From contig NZ_QMBP01000009.1 of NCBI RefSeq assembly GCF_003289945.1, positions 277,005-341,004 of the forward strand: 64,000 bases of DNA, written 5' to 3'. The stretch comes from Mesorhizobium hawassense (GTDB lineage: Bacteria > Pseudomonadota > Alphaproteobacteria > Rhizobiales > Rhizobiaceae). Position 1 is the stretch's first letter; every line of letters starts with the position of its first letter. Positions 43,932-52,633 of this stretch are shown in pieces. Both the position numbers and the translations under genes were made by a program. Under the pieces are notes generated by a model. That model searched no databases. It was given only the letters and a program-made list of their open reading frames with translations, and was not told the origin of the DNA.

Positions 43932-46390
43932 CCAAGACCATCCCCAGCAAGGCCATTCCCAACAAGGCGAGGGCCGTCATCATCGGCGGCGGCGTCTCCG
44001 GCTGCTCGGTCGCCTACCACCTGGCCAAGCTCGGCTGGACCGACATCGTGTTGCTCGAACGCAAGCAGCTCACCTCGGGCACGACCTGGCATGCGGCCGG
44101 TCTGATCGGCCAGTTGCGCGCCTCGCAGAACATGACGCGGCTGGCAAAATACTCGGCCGACCTCTACGTCAAGCTTGAAGCCGAGACCGAGGTCGGCACC
44201 GGCATGCGCCAGGTCGGCTCGATCACCGTCGCGCTGACCGAGGAGCGCAAGCACGAGATCTACCGGCAGGCCTCGCTCGCCCGCGCTTTCGACGTCGACG
44301 TGCGCGAGATTTCGCCGAGCGAAGTCAAGGAGATGTATCCGCATCTCAATGTGTCCGACGTGGTCGGCGCCGTGCATCTGCCGCTCGACGGCCAGTGCGA
44401 TCCGGCCAACATCGCCATGGCCCTGGCCAAGGGCGCGCGCCAGCGCGGCGCGGCGGTCATCGAGAACGTCAAGGTCACCAAGGTTCACACCAAAAACGGC
44501 CGCGTCTCCGGCGTGTCATGGGCACAGGGCGAAGACCAAGGCACGATCGAGACCGACATCGTCGTCAACTGCGCCGGCATGTGGGCGCGCGAGCTTGGCC
44601 GGCAGAACGGCGTCACCATCCCGCTGCATGCCTGCGAGCATTTCTATCTCGTCACAGAGCCGATCCCCGGCCTCTCCCGTCTGCCGGTGCTGCGCGTTCC
44701 GGACGAGTGCGCCTACTACAAGGAAGACGCCGGCAAGATGATGCTCGGCGCCTTCGAGCCGGTGGCCAAGCCCTGGGGCATGGACGGCATCCGCGAGGAT
44801 TTCTGCTTCGACCAGTTGCCCGAGGACATGGACCATTTCGAGCCGATCCTCGAAATGGGCGTCAACCGCATGCCGATGCTGGGCACGGCCGGCATCCATA
44901 CCTTCTTCAACGGCCCCGAAAGCTTTACCCCCGACGACCGCTACTATCTCGGCGAAGCGCCGGAACTCCCCGGCTATTGGATGGCGACCGGCTACAATTC
45001 GATCGGCATCGTTTCCTCCGGCGGCGCCGGCATGGCGCTGGCGCAGTGGATCAACGATGGCGAGGCGCCCTTCGACCTTTGGGAGGTCGATATCCGCCGC
45101 GCCCAGCCGTTCCAGAAGAACCGCCGCTACCTCAAGGAGCGCGTCTCCGAGACGCTTGGCCTGCTCTATGCCGATCATTTCCCCTACCGCCAGATGGCGA
45201 CCTCGCGCGGCGTGCGCCGCTCGCCTTTGCATGAGCATCTGAAGGCGCGCGGCGCCGTCTTCGGCGAAGTGGCCGGCTGGGAGCGCGCCAACTGGTTCGC
45301 CCGTGACGGCCAGGAGCGCGAATACCGCTATTCCTGGAAGCGGCAGAACTGGTTCGACAACCAGCGCGAGGAGCATCTCGCCGTGCGCAACGGCGTCGGC
45401 CTGTTCGATATGACCTCCTTCGGCAAGATCCGCGTCGAGGGCCGCGATGCTCAGCAGTTCCTGCAACGGCTCTGCGCCAACGACATGGACGTGGCGCCGG
45501 GCAAGATCGTCTATTCCCAGATGCTCAACGCCAAAGGCGGCATCGAAAGCGATCTAACCGTGACGCGGCTTTCGGAAACGGCCTATTTCCTGGTCGTGCC
45601 GGGTGCCACGCTGCAGCGGGATCTCGCCTGGCTGCGCAGGCATGTCGCCGACGAGTTCGTCGTCATCACCGACGTCACCGCGGCCGAGGCCGTCATCTGC
45701 CTGATGGGGCCGGACTCGCGAAAACTCATCCAGAAGGTCAGCCCGAACGATTTCTCCAACGAGGCCAATCCGTTCGGCACTTTTCAGGAAATCGAGATCG
45801 GCATGGGCCTCGCCCGCGCGCATCGCGTCACCTATGTCGGCGAGCTTGGCTGGGAGCTCTACGTCTCGACCGAGCAGGCAGCCCATGTCTTCGAGGCGAT
45901 CACTGAAGCAGGCGCCGATGTCGGCCTGAAACTATGTGGCCTGCACACGCTGGATTCCTGCCGCATCGAAAAGGCTTTCCGTCATTTCGGCCACGACATC
46001 ACCGACGAGGACAATGTGCTGGAGGCAGGCCTGGGCTTCGCGGTGAAGACGAGCAAGGCCGGGTTCATCGGCCGCGAGGCGGTGCTCAGGAAGAAGGAAG
46101 CAGGTCTCAGCCGCCGGCTGCTGCAGTTCCGCCTGAACGTCCCCGAGCCGCTGCTCTTCCACAACGAGGCGATCCTGCGCGACGGCAAGATCGTCGGCCC
46201 GATCACCTCCGGCAATTACGGCCACCATCTCGGCGGCGCGATCGGGCTTGGCTACGTGCCGTGCGAGGGCGAGAGCGAAGCGGATGTGCTTGGCTCATCC
46301 TACGAGGTGGAGATCGCCGGCGAGCGGTTCGCGGCGGAGGCATCGCTGAAGCCGATGTATGATCCCAAGGCGGAGAGGGTGAAGATGTAG
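43928..46390 (+). CDS. Dimethylglycine-dehydrogenase-like FAD/GcvT protein (paralogue 3)
   Basis: 820 aa, overlapping the aminotransferase by ATGA. FAD motif AVIIGGGVSGCSVAYHL from residue 16; TSGTTWHAAGL places His55 at the covalent-flavin position, exactly as in mammalian dimethylglycine dehydrogenase. The C-terminal half is the folate-binding GcvT region ending in a PMYDPKAERVKM tail. Of the three copies in the window this one looks closest to true dimethylglycine dehydrogenase. Last gene of the operon; no strong terminator follows. Confidence 0.9.
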   Translation: MTKTIPSKAIPNKARAVIIGGGVSGCSVAYHLAKLGWTDIVLLERKQLTSGTTWHAAGLIGQLRASQNMTRLAKYSADLYVKLEAETEVGTGMRQVGSITVALTEERKHEIYRQASLARAFDVDVREISPSEVKEMYPHLNVSDVVGAVHLPLDGQCDPANIAMALAKGARQRGAAVIENVKVTKVHTKNGRVSGVSWAQGEDQGTIETDIVVNCAGMWARELGRQNGVTIPLHACEHFYLVTEPIPGLSRLPVLRVPDECAYYKEDAGKMMLGAFEPVAKPWGMDGIREDFCFDQLPEDMDHFEPILEMGVNRMPMLGTAGIHTFFNGPESFTPDDRYYLGEAPELPGYWMATGYNSIGIVSSGGAGMALAQWINDGEAPFDLWEVDIRRAQPFQKNRRYLKERVSETLGLLYADHFPYRQMATSRGVRRSPLHEHLKARGAVFGEVAGWERANWFARDGQEREYRYSWKRQNWFDNQREEHLAVRNGVGLFDMTSFGKIRVEGRDAQQFLQRLCANDMDVAPGKIVYSQMLNAKGGIESDLTVTRLSETAYFLVVPGATLQRDLAWLRRHVADEFVVITDVTAAEAVICLMGPDSRKLIQKVSPNDFSNEANPFGTFQEIEIGMGLARAHRVTYVGELGWELYVSTEQAAHVFEAITEAGADVGLKLCGLHTLDSCRIEKAFRHFGHDITDEDNVLEAGLGFAVKTSKAGFIGREAVLRKKEAGLSRRLLQFRLNVPEPLLFHNEAILRDGKIVGPITSGNYGHHLGGAIGLGYVPCEGESEADVLGSSYEVEIAGERFAAEASLKPMYDPKAERVKM

Positions 46391-46447
46391 CCTTTCTTCT
46401 GTCGCTTCGGACAGGATTGCCCGCAGGCGTGACCATTGGGACCGTTG

Positions 46448-46738
46448 TTACTTGTCCGGCATGGTTGAGGGATCGCGAGCACCATGACGAATACCGACAA
46501 TCACGATTTCATCGGCGGAAGGCTCGTAGTAGATCAGATAGGGATAAGGCCTCACGACGATCCGGCGCATCGGCCTTTCGTCTGTAGCGACGCCGCTCAG
46601 GGGATGTTCAAGCAATAAATTGATGACCGCATGGAGCCTGGCTTGGATCCGCTTCGCTCCTTTGGGTGACTGCAGTGCGATATCGCCGAGAACCTCATCC
46701 AACTCGGCTAACGCCGCCAGCGTATAACGAAGCTTCAC
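46448..46738 (-). CDS. ParE/RelE-superfamily toxin
   Basis: 96 aa. The GTG at 46738 is chosen because it overlaps the antitoxin stop as GTGA; an ATG six codons earlier is possible. The protein has the ParE pattern: KLRYTLAALAELDEV, a GAKRI helix, then RMRRIVVRPYPYLIYYE and VGIRHGARDP. Likely inhibits gyrase or translation when freed from its antitoxin. On the opposite strand to the flavoprotein operon. Confidence 0.85.
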   Translation of the reverse strand: MKLRYTLAALAELDEVLGDIALQSPKGAKRIQARLHAVINLLLEHPLSGVATDERPMRRIVVRPYPYLIYYEPSADEIVIVGIRHGARDPSTMPDK

Positions 46739-46983
46739 AGGCCGTGCTTCGCCCAAACAGCACGGACTTCCTCGTCGGTTGCAAATTCACCGCGCGCAGC
46801 CTGCGCCCGGGACGTTGCGAGCGAGGCTTTTTCCTCTCGGCCCAGTTGATGAACAGGTTCGTCCCCCTCATCACCCGCGAGGCGCAAGAGGACGCGCGCA
46901 TACTCGTCCTGCAATTCAGGAGGCAAGGTGCGGACACGTTCGACGGCATGTTCGAAGAGCTTGGTCATGTCTTTAATATGCAC
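46735..46983 (-). CDS. Antitoxin of the ParE/RelE-type pair
   Basis: 82 aa from GTG 46983, with GGAA upstream; ATG 46968 is the alternative. Helical and acidic, ending in TDEEVRAVWAKHGL, a common C-terminus of antitoxins next to ParE-like toxins. No classic ribbon-helix-helix is obvious. First gene of the pair, as is normal for type II modules. Confidence 0.8.
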   Translation of the reverse strand: MHIKDMTKLFEHAVERVRTLPPELQDEYARVLLRLAGDEGDEPVHQLGREEKASLATSRAQAARGEFATDEEVRAVWAKHGL

Positions 46984-47046
46984 TTCAATTCCGCATAAAA
47001 AAAGGCAAACCCATTCGGCGCGATCCCGCAGGGAAGCTGAAATCCC

Positions 47047-47634
47047 CTAAAACCGCTCCAGCGTCCGTCGAACTTTGACCAAAAACGCCGCCCTCGTCTT
47101 CGGCGTCGACGAATCCATCAAATAATGCGCCAGGAAGAACGTCTTGCAGCGCGTGGCGCACAGCGCCCGCATGCCGCGCAGAATCGTCTTCCGGCCCGGC
47201 TGGCCGACGACGACGCTCCACCAGGTCGGCGCGCCGCAGGTGGTGATGACGCCGACCTTGGTGACATGCCGCATCAGCGACGTGATCCGCCCCTTGCCGG
47301 CCGGCAGCTTGAAGGCGATGTCGGTCGCCCAGACCCGATCGAACCAGCCCTTAAGCATCGCCGGCAGGCCGTACCACCAGGTCGGGTAGATGAACAGGAT
47401 CGCCTGCGCCCATTGCAGATGCTCGAAATGCGTTGCGAGTGCCGGATCCTCAGGCGCGCGGTCGTTATAGAAACGCCGCTCCTCGCAGCTCATCACCGGA
47501 TCGAAATTCTCGGCATAGAGGTCGAGCAGCCGCACGTCCCAGCCCTTTGCCTTCAGCGCCTCGACGGCGGTGTCGCGGATGGCCGCGCAGTAGCTTTCCG
47601 GCACCGGATGGCAATAGACCACCAGCACGCGCAT
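47047..47634 (-). CDS. NAD(P)H dehydrogenase (quinone), flavodoxin-2 fold, copy 1
   Basis: 195 aa, ATG sharing bases with the upstream stop (TGATG). N-terminal VLVVYCHPVPESYCAAI is the FMN-phosphate loop of the KefF/MdaB/NQO1 group; the FIYPTWWYGLPAMLKGWFDRV stretch near residue 95 is their flavin-binding signature. It is a tandem paralogue of the next gene. Last gene of a seven-gene operon; reduces quinones or supplies reduced flavin. Confidence 0.87.
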   Translation of the reverse strand: MRVLVVYCHPVPESYCAAIRDTAVEALKAKGWDVRLLDLYAENFDPVMSCEERRFYNDRAPEDPALATHFEHLQWAQAILFIYPTWWYGLPAMLKGWFDRVWATDIAFKLPAGKGRITSLMRHVTKVGVITTCGAPTWWSVVVGQPGRKTILRGMRALCATRCKTFFLAHYLMDSSTPKTRAAFLVKVRRTLERF

Positions 47635-48215
47635 CAGAAGGCGCCCATCGTCGCCGAGACCTTCGCCATGAAGGCGCTGCGCGTCTCGTCGGTCGACAGA
47701 TTCATCGAATAATGCGCGAGATAGGAGACGGGAGCGCCGGGTTTGATGGTGGCCCGCAGCATGCGCTTCACGATCTTTCGCGGCGGGTCGCCCATCAGCA
47801 TGGCGCGAAAACGGCTGCCGCCATAGGTGGTGATGGCCGCCATTTTGCCGATGTTGTGCAGCGTCGGCCGCACCTTGCCGTCGACCAGCTTGAACGACAC
47901 GCCGGGCAGGAAGACGCGGTCGAAGAAGCCTTTCAGGATCGCCGGGTAGCCGTAGTTCCAGACCGGAAACGACAGCACCAGCGCCTCGGCTCTTTGAAGC
48001 CGTTCGACGTAGCCGGCCACGGCATCGTTAGGACCACGCTGGTCGTGGTAACCGAGCCGCTCGGCGCGCGTCAGCCGCGGATCGAAATCCTCGGCGTAGA
48101 GATCGCAATCGTCGACCGCATGGCCCGCCGCGCTCAACCGCTCGACGATCGTCCTGTGCAGGCCGGCGTTGAAGCTGGTCTCCACCGGATGCGCGAAGAG
48201 CACGAGGACTTTCAT
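47634..48215 (-). CDS. NAD(P)H dehydrogenase (quinone), flavodoxin-2 fold, copy 2
   Basis: 193 aa from ATG 48215, which shares a base with the upstream stop; a TTG one codon earlier was rejected. Starts KVLVLFAHPVETSFNAGL and contains SFPVWNYGYPAILKGFFDRVF. It resembles copy 1 along its full length, including the LAHYSMNLSTDETRSAFMAKV ending, so the two are a tandem duplication that has diverged. Confidence 0.87.
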   Translation of the reverse strand: MKVLVLFAHPVETSFNAGLHRTIVERLSAAGHAVDDCDLYAEDFDPRLTRAERLGYHDQRGPNDAVAGYVERLQRAEALVLSFPVWNYGYPAILKGFFDRVFLPGVSFKLVDGKVRPTLHNIGKMAAITTYGGSRFRAMLMGDPPRKIVKRMLRATIKPGAPVSYLAHYSMNLSTDETRSAFMAKVSATMGAF

Positions 48216-49615
48216 CAACTCGCCTTTTGCAAGCCCTTGAACAGGAACGACTTGCCGGAGCGATAGTCATAGGCGGGATTTTCCCAGGCTATCATCTTGC
48301 CGGGATTGAGCAGCCCTTGCGGATCGGTCTCGCGCTTGAAGGCAAGCTGCACATCGTCGGTCCGCTTCATGCCGCCCTCTTCCAGCGTGTAGCGGTGCGG
48401 GTTGAAGATCCAGCAGCCATTGTCCTCGTGGATGCGGATGATTTCGTCCAGCCGTTCTTCCGTCGTGAAGCGGACCAGCGGCAGGCCAGCGGCGCCGATC
48501 GCGCCATCGAAGCGGATGAATTCGAGATGCGCCGGCACCTCGTCGCCGAAACGCTCGACCATCGCCTTGACATGGGCAAGATGATCCGGCGACGGATAGC
48601 GCGTCTGCAGATAGGTGATCGTCGGATCGACGCGGATCGCCCGCAGCGTCGTGTGGTTCCAGGTCAGCTCATAGGCCGGCGGCAGGCCCTTCAGATCGGC
48701 TTCCTGGTCAGCCCGGAACACGATCTCGCCCCTGGTGCTGCGCACGAAGGCGACGAAGGCGTCCATCGCATGCGGCGCGATCATGCACACCACGATGCTC
48801 TGCTCGCGCCGGAAGAATTTCTGGTGCCGCTTGAAATAGTCATAAGGAATGGGCGCGGCGATCGGCGTGATCAGTTTGGCCAAGATGCCGTCCTGGATGG
48901 CGAGGTCGTTGCCGAAGCCGGCCGCGTCCATGAAATCGTCGAAGCCGACGATGACGTCGATCCAGTCATAGGAAGCCGTCAGCGGCATTTCGACTTCGGT
49001 GATGATGCCGTTGGTGCCGTAGGCATGCATGACCTTGAGCATGTCCTCGCCGGTGAGGTCCATGACGCGTGGCTCGGCTTCCATGGTCACGGTCCGCAGG
49101 CGAATGACGTTGCCGAGGTCGCGCAACCCACCCCAGCGGATCGAGCCGACGCCGCCCGAGCCGCCGGCAACGAAGCCGCCTATCGACGCGGTGTTGTAGG
49201 TGGAAGGCGACATGCGCAGTTCCTGCGCCGAATGCGCCCGTGTCGCCCTGTCGATGTCGGCCAGCACCGCGCCCGGTCCGGTCGTCACGCGTCCCGGCGC
49301 GATGGTCTTGACCGCGTTCATCTCGGCGAGGTTGAGCACGACGCCGCCGGACAAGGGCATCGCCTGCCCGTAATTGCCGGTGCCGCTGCCGCGCGGCGTC
49401 ACTGGGACGCCGTGCCGGTGACAAGCTGCGAGGACGCGGATCACCTCGTCCTCGTTCTTCGGCGTGACGATCAGGTCGCCTTTGACATGGTCGAGCTGCG
49501 CCTTCAGCACCGGGCTGTACCAGTAGAAGTCGCGGCTCTTCTGCTGGACGATGGCCGGATGGTCGTCGACCTTGATCCCGTCGAGATCGCGCTTCAGCGC
49601 TGCGATATCCATCAT
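48215..49615 (-). CDS. FAD-binding oxidoreductase (VAO/D-lactate-dehydrogenase family)
   Basis: 466 aa, ATG 49615 overlapping the amidohydrolase stop (the next ATG codon, 49612, is also possible). The PCMH FAD domain shows VPVTPRGSGTGNYGQAMPLSG near residue 75 and SIGGFVAGGSGGVGS near 145; the C-terminus has INPGK-like LLNPGKMIAWE. Members oxidise 2-hydroxy acids, aldoses or similar compounds. Here it follows a deaminase-like hydrolase and precedes two quinone reductases, so it probably oxidises the product of the hydrolase. Confidence 0.85.
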   Translation of the reverse strand: MMDIAALKRDLDGIKVDDHPAIVQQKSRDFYWYSPVLKAQLDHVKGDLIVTPKNEDEVIRVLAACHRHGVPVTPRGSGTGNYGQAMPLSGGVVLNLAEMNAVKTIAPGRVTTGPGAVLADIDRATRAHSAQELRMSPSTYNTASIGGFVAGGSGGVGSIRWGGLRDLGNVIRLRTVTMEAEPRVMDLTGEDMLKVMHAYGTNGIITEVEMPLTASYDWIDVIVGFDDFMDAAGFGNDLAIQDGILAKLITPIAAPIPYDYFKRHQKFFRREQSIVVCMIAPHAMDAFVAFVRSTRGEIVFRADQEADLKGLPPAYELTWNHTTLRAIRVDPTITYLQTRYPSPDHLAHVKAMVERFGDEVPAHLEFIRFDGAIGAAGLPLVRFTTEERLDEIIRIHEDNGCWIFNPHRYTLEEGGMKRTDDVQLAFKRETDPQGLLNPGKMIAWENPAYDYRSGKSFLFKGLQKAS

Positions 49616-50913
49616 CCCACCATCAATTCGTCGAGTTCGGCATAGTCGGGCAGTTTGCGTTCGATCGCCCTGCCGTCGCGCACCACGATGCGATCCGATT
49701 CGGGCCGCGACAGCAATTCGGTCCAGCTCCGTCCCTTGAAGACGATGAAGTCGGCGCTGCCGCCCGGGGCAAGCGTGCCAACGCCGTCGAGCCGCATCAC
49801 CTCGGCCGGCGTCGCCGCCACAGCTTTGGGCCAATCCCCGACAGGGTGATCGAAATGCAGGATGCGCGTCCCCATGCGGTAGACTTCCAGCATGTCGAGA
49901 TCGCCATAGGCGTAAAACGGATCGCGCGTGTTGTCGGACGCGACCGCCACCTTGATGCCGCGCGCCCTCATCTCGTGCAGCAGAGTCACGCCGCGCCAGC
50001 GCGGCGTCGTGCCGTTGTTGCGCCGATCCTGCAGATAGAGGTTGCACATCGGCAGCGACACCACGGCGAGCCGCGCCTTCGCCACTTTGTCCAGCGTGTC
50101 GAGCACCTCGAGGTCCGGCTGGCGCGAGAGCGAACAACAGTGGCCGACCAGGATGTTGCCGTCAAAGCCGTTCCATAGCGACGCTTCGGCGATCTTCTTC
50201 AACGAGATGGCCGAGACGTCCTCAGTCTCGTCGGCATGGAAGTCGAGATCGAGCCCGTGCTTGATCGCCTGCGCGAAAACCTGATCGAGCAGTTCCTCGA
50301 GGTCGGGCAACATATAGGTAACGACGCCGAGCACGCCCTTGGCCGCGGCGACGCGCTTCACCAGCCGTTCGAACCAGGCCTTGTCGCGCACGCCTTCGAT
50401 ACCGAGCAGGCAGGCGGCCTGCAAGTCGATCCGCCCGCGCCATTTTTCCCGCATCGCCTCGAACACCGGCCAGGAGATTTCCTCCTGCGGCGGCACGCTG
50501 TCGAGATGCGTGCGCACGGCCTTGGTGCCGTGCACATAGGCCGAGCGCAGCGAGAAATCCATGCGGCGCGCGACATCCTCCGCGCCCCAGCGCGCGGTGC
50601 GGTCGGAGCCGGTGGCATTGAGCGCGCCCATGAAGGTGCCGTCGGGATTGGGCTTTCGCGGCCAGATATGGCCCTTGTCGATATGGGTGTGGCAGTCGAC
50701 GAAGCATGGCAGCACGATCCGGCCGCCAAGATCGATCGCATCGGCCGGCGTCTTCGATTTGCCATGGGCGACGATGCTGGAAATCTTGCCGTCGGCAACG
50801 GCGATATCGGCAAGCGCGAAACCATCGGCGTCGTAACTTGCGGCAAGCCCGGGCGTCAGCGAGCGGTGAACACGGGCGTTGCTAAGCTGGTAAGAACCAG
50901 AGGCAGGTATCAA
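49612..50913 (-). CDS. Cytosine-deaminase-like amidohydrolase (CodA family)
   Basis: 433 aa from TTG 50913 with AGAGGA 7 nt upstream; no ATG or GTG lies nearby in frame. Metal ligands of the amidohydrolase barrel are seen: HTHID (His75, His77), DFHADE near 225, GHCC near 255 and VASDN near 320. The family deaminates cytosine, isocytosine, creatinine and related rings. The paired ABC importer upstream and flavoenzymes downstream point to catabolism of an imported N-heterocycle, substrate unproven. Confidence 0.85.
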   Translation of the reverse strand: MIPASGSYQLSNARVHRSLTPGLAASYDADGFALADIAVADGKISSIVAHGKSKTPADAIDLGGRIVLPCFVDCHTHIDKGHIWPRKPNPDGTFMGALNATGSDRTARWGAEDVARRMDFSLRSAYVHGTKAVRTHLDSVPPQEEISWPVFEAMREKWRGRIDLQAACLLGIEGVRDKAWFERLVKRVAAAKGVLGVVTYMLPDLEELLDQVFAQAIKHGLDLDFHADETEDVSAISLKKIAEASLWNGFDGNILVGHCCSLSRQPDLEVLDTLDKVAKARLAVVSLPMCNLYLQDRRNNGTTPRWRGVTLLHEMRARGIKVAVASDNTRDPFYAYGDLDMLEVYRMGTRILHFDHPVGDWPKAVAATPAEVMRLDGVGTLAPGGSADFIVFKGRSWTELLSRPESDRIVVRDGRAIERKLPDYAELDELMVG

Positions 50914-50955
50914 GATCTGGTCCTCTTCGCGATTTCCTCTGCGGCTCCAATCACC

Positions 50956-51807
50956 CTAGTGCTCCTGCTTGAGCGCGCTCTCGTGCCAGCGGCGCAGGAT
51001 CAGATGCGACACCAGCGACAGCACCAGGAAGATCAATATGCCGGTGAGCGAGATCAGGATCAGCGCCGCGAACAGGCGTGGCGCGTTGAGCCGGTAGCCG
51101 GCCTCGATGATGCGCGAGGCAAGGCCCGACGACTGCCCCTGCGCGCCGGCGACGAATTCCGCCACCACCGCGCCGATCAGCGACAGGCCGCCGGCGATCT
51201 TCAGTCCGCCGAGGAAATACGGCATCGCCGCCGGCAGGCGCAGATAGCGCAATTGCTGCCAGCGCGTCGCGCCATTGAGCTTGAACAGGTCGCGCAAATT
51301 GCGGTCGACCGAGTTCAGCCCGAGCGTGGTGTTGGACAGGATCGGGAAGAAGGCGACGATCCAGGCGCAGAGCAGCAGTTTGACGGTCTGGTTGTTCACA
51401 TAGATGTTGATCAGCGGGAAGATGGCGACGATCGGCGTCACTTGCAGCACGATGGCGAAGGGAAAGAACGACATCTCCACCCATTTCGACTGCGCGAACA
51501 GCACTGCAAGCCCGACGCCGCCGATGACGGCGAGCAGCAGGCTGAGGAAGGTGATCCTGAGCGTTACCAGGAGCGAGGAGAACAGCAGCCCTGCATCATT
51601 GTGCAGCGTCTGCAGCACCACGCCCGGCCGCGGAAGGATATATTGCGGGATCTCGTTCCAGACGCAGATACGGTCCCACAGCACGATCGCCAGCACCATG
51701 ATGGCCAGCGGCAGCGCCCATTTGCCGATGCGCTCCAAGCGCTCCTGGCGAGCGCGGCGCGATTCTTCGGGATCGAGCTTCAACGCGGTGTCTTCAATGG
51801 CCGTCAT
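50956..51807 (-). CDS. ABC transporter permease (SsuC/ThiX type)
   Basis: 283 aa from ATG 51807, overlapping the ATPase gene by 14 bp. Six or seven helices and the cytoplasmic EAA-type loop (LFKLNGATRWQQLRYLRLP near residue 165). The charged 25-residue N-terminus (EESRRARQERLERIG) precedes the first helix. Part of the 53.6-47.0 kb operon. Confidence 0.9.
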   Translation of the reverse strand: MTAIEDTALKLDPEESRRARQERLERIGKWALPLAIMVLAIVLWDRICVWNEIPQYILPRPGVVLQTLHNDAGLLFSSLLVTLRITFLSLLLAVIGGVGLAVLFAQSKWVEMSFFPFAIVLQVTPIVAIFPLINIYVNNQTVKLLLCAWIVAFFPILSNTTLGLNSVDRNLRDLFKLNGATRWQQLRYLRLPAAMPYFLGGLKIAGGLSLIGAVVAEFVAGAQGQSSGLASRIIEAGYRLNAPRLFAALILISLTGILIFLVLSLVSHLILRRWHESALKQEH

Positions 51808-52618
51808 GATGGGATCCGGCGGTTGAGTTGATGGCGTTGACCAGAACGTCCGAAGCCTGCCGGCAAAGCGCGGCGTAGTCAGGCGAGGTGCGGAACGCCT
51901 CGTCGCGCGGGTAAGGCGCATCGACGGGCAGCTCGCCAAAAACGCGTCCGGGGCGCGCGGCCATGACGACGACGCGGCTGGACAGAAACACGCTCTCGAA
52001 GACGCTGTGGGTGACGAAAACAACGGTGAAGCGCTCGTCCTGCCAAAGCTCCAGGAGATCGTTGTTGAGCTTGAAGCGGGTGATCTCGTCGAGCGCCGCG
52101 AACGGCTCGTCCATGAGGAGAATGCGCGGCTTCGTCACCATCGCACGGGCGATCGAGACGCGCATCTTCATGCCGCCGGACAGCTCGCGCGGCACGGCGT
52201 TCTCGAAGCCGGTGAGATGGACGCGCGACAGCATCTCCGTCACCGCTGGTTCGGCCTTGGCGCGGGACACACCCTTCAGCCTGAGCGGCAGCCAGACATT
52301 GTCGAAGACGCTGGCCCAGGGCAGCAGCGTCGGCTCCTGGAAGACGAAGCCGATGTTCGCGCGATCGATCGAGCCGCGCCAGTCGAGCTGGCCGGAGGTC
52401 GGCGTCGACAGGCCGGCGATCAGCCTGAGCGCCGTCGACTTGCCGCAGCCGGAGGGACCGAGCAGGCTGAGGAAATCGCCTTCCCGGATCGCCAGGTCGA
52501 CCTTACTTAGCGCCGTCACGCCATTGGAAAAGATCTTGCCGACATTGCGCAAAGAAAGCAGCATCGGGTTTTCACCCGATGCCGTCGTTGGCGTCTGCGC
52601 CAGTTTCTCCTGGATCAT
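51794..52618 (-). CDS. ABC transporter ATP-binding protein (SsuB/ThiZ type)
   Basis: 274 aa, start ATG 52618 (an internal ATG 18 codons on is an alternative). Walker A GPSGCGKST near residue 57, signature LSGGMKMR near 140, Walker B ILLMDEP near 160 and the switch His in VTHS. Energises the adjacent permease. Confidence 0.9.
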   Translation of the reverse strand: MIQEKLAQTPTTASGENPMLLSLRNVGKIFSNGVTALSKVDLAIREGDFLSLLGPSGCGKSTALRLIAGLSTPTSGQLDWRGSIDRANIGFVFQEPTLLPWASVFDNVWLPLRLKGVSRAKAEPAVTEMLSRVHLTGFENAVPRELSGGMKMRVSIARAMVTKPRILLMDEPFAALDEITRFKLNNDLLELWQDERFTVVFVTHSVFESVFLSSRVVVMAARPGRVFGELPVDAPYPRDEAFRTSPDYAALCRQASDVLVNAINSTAGSHHDGH

Positions 52619-52633
52619 CTCAGGCCGGCCGCC

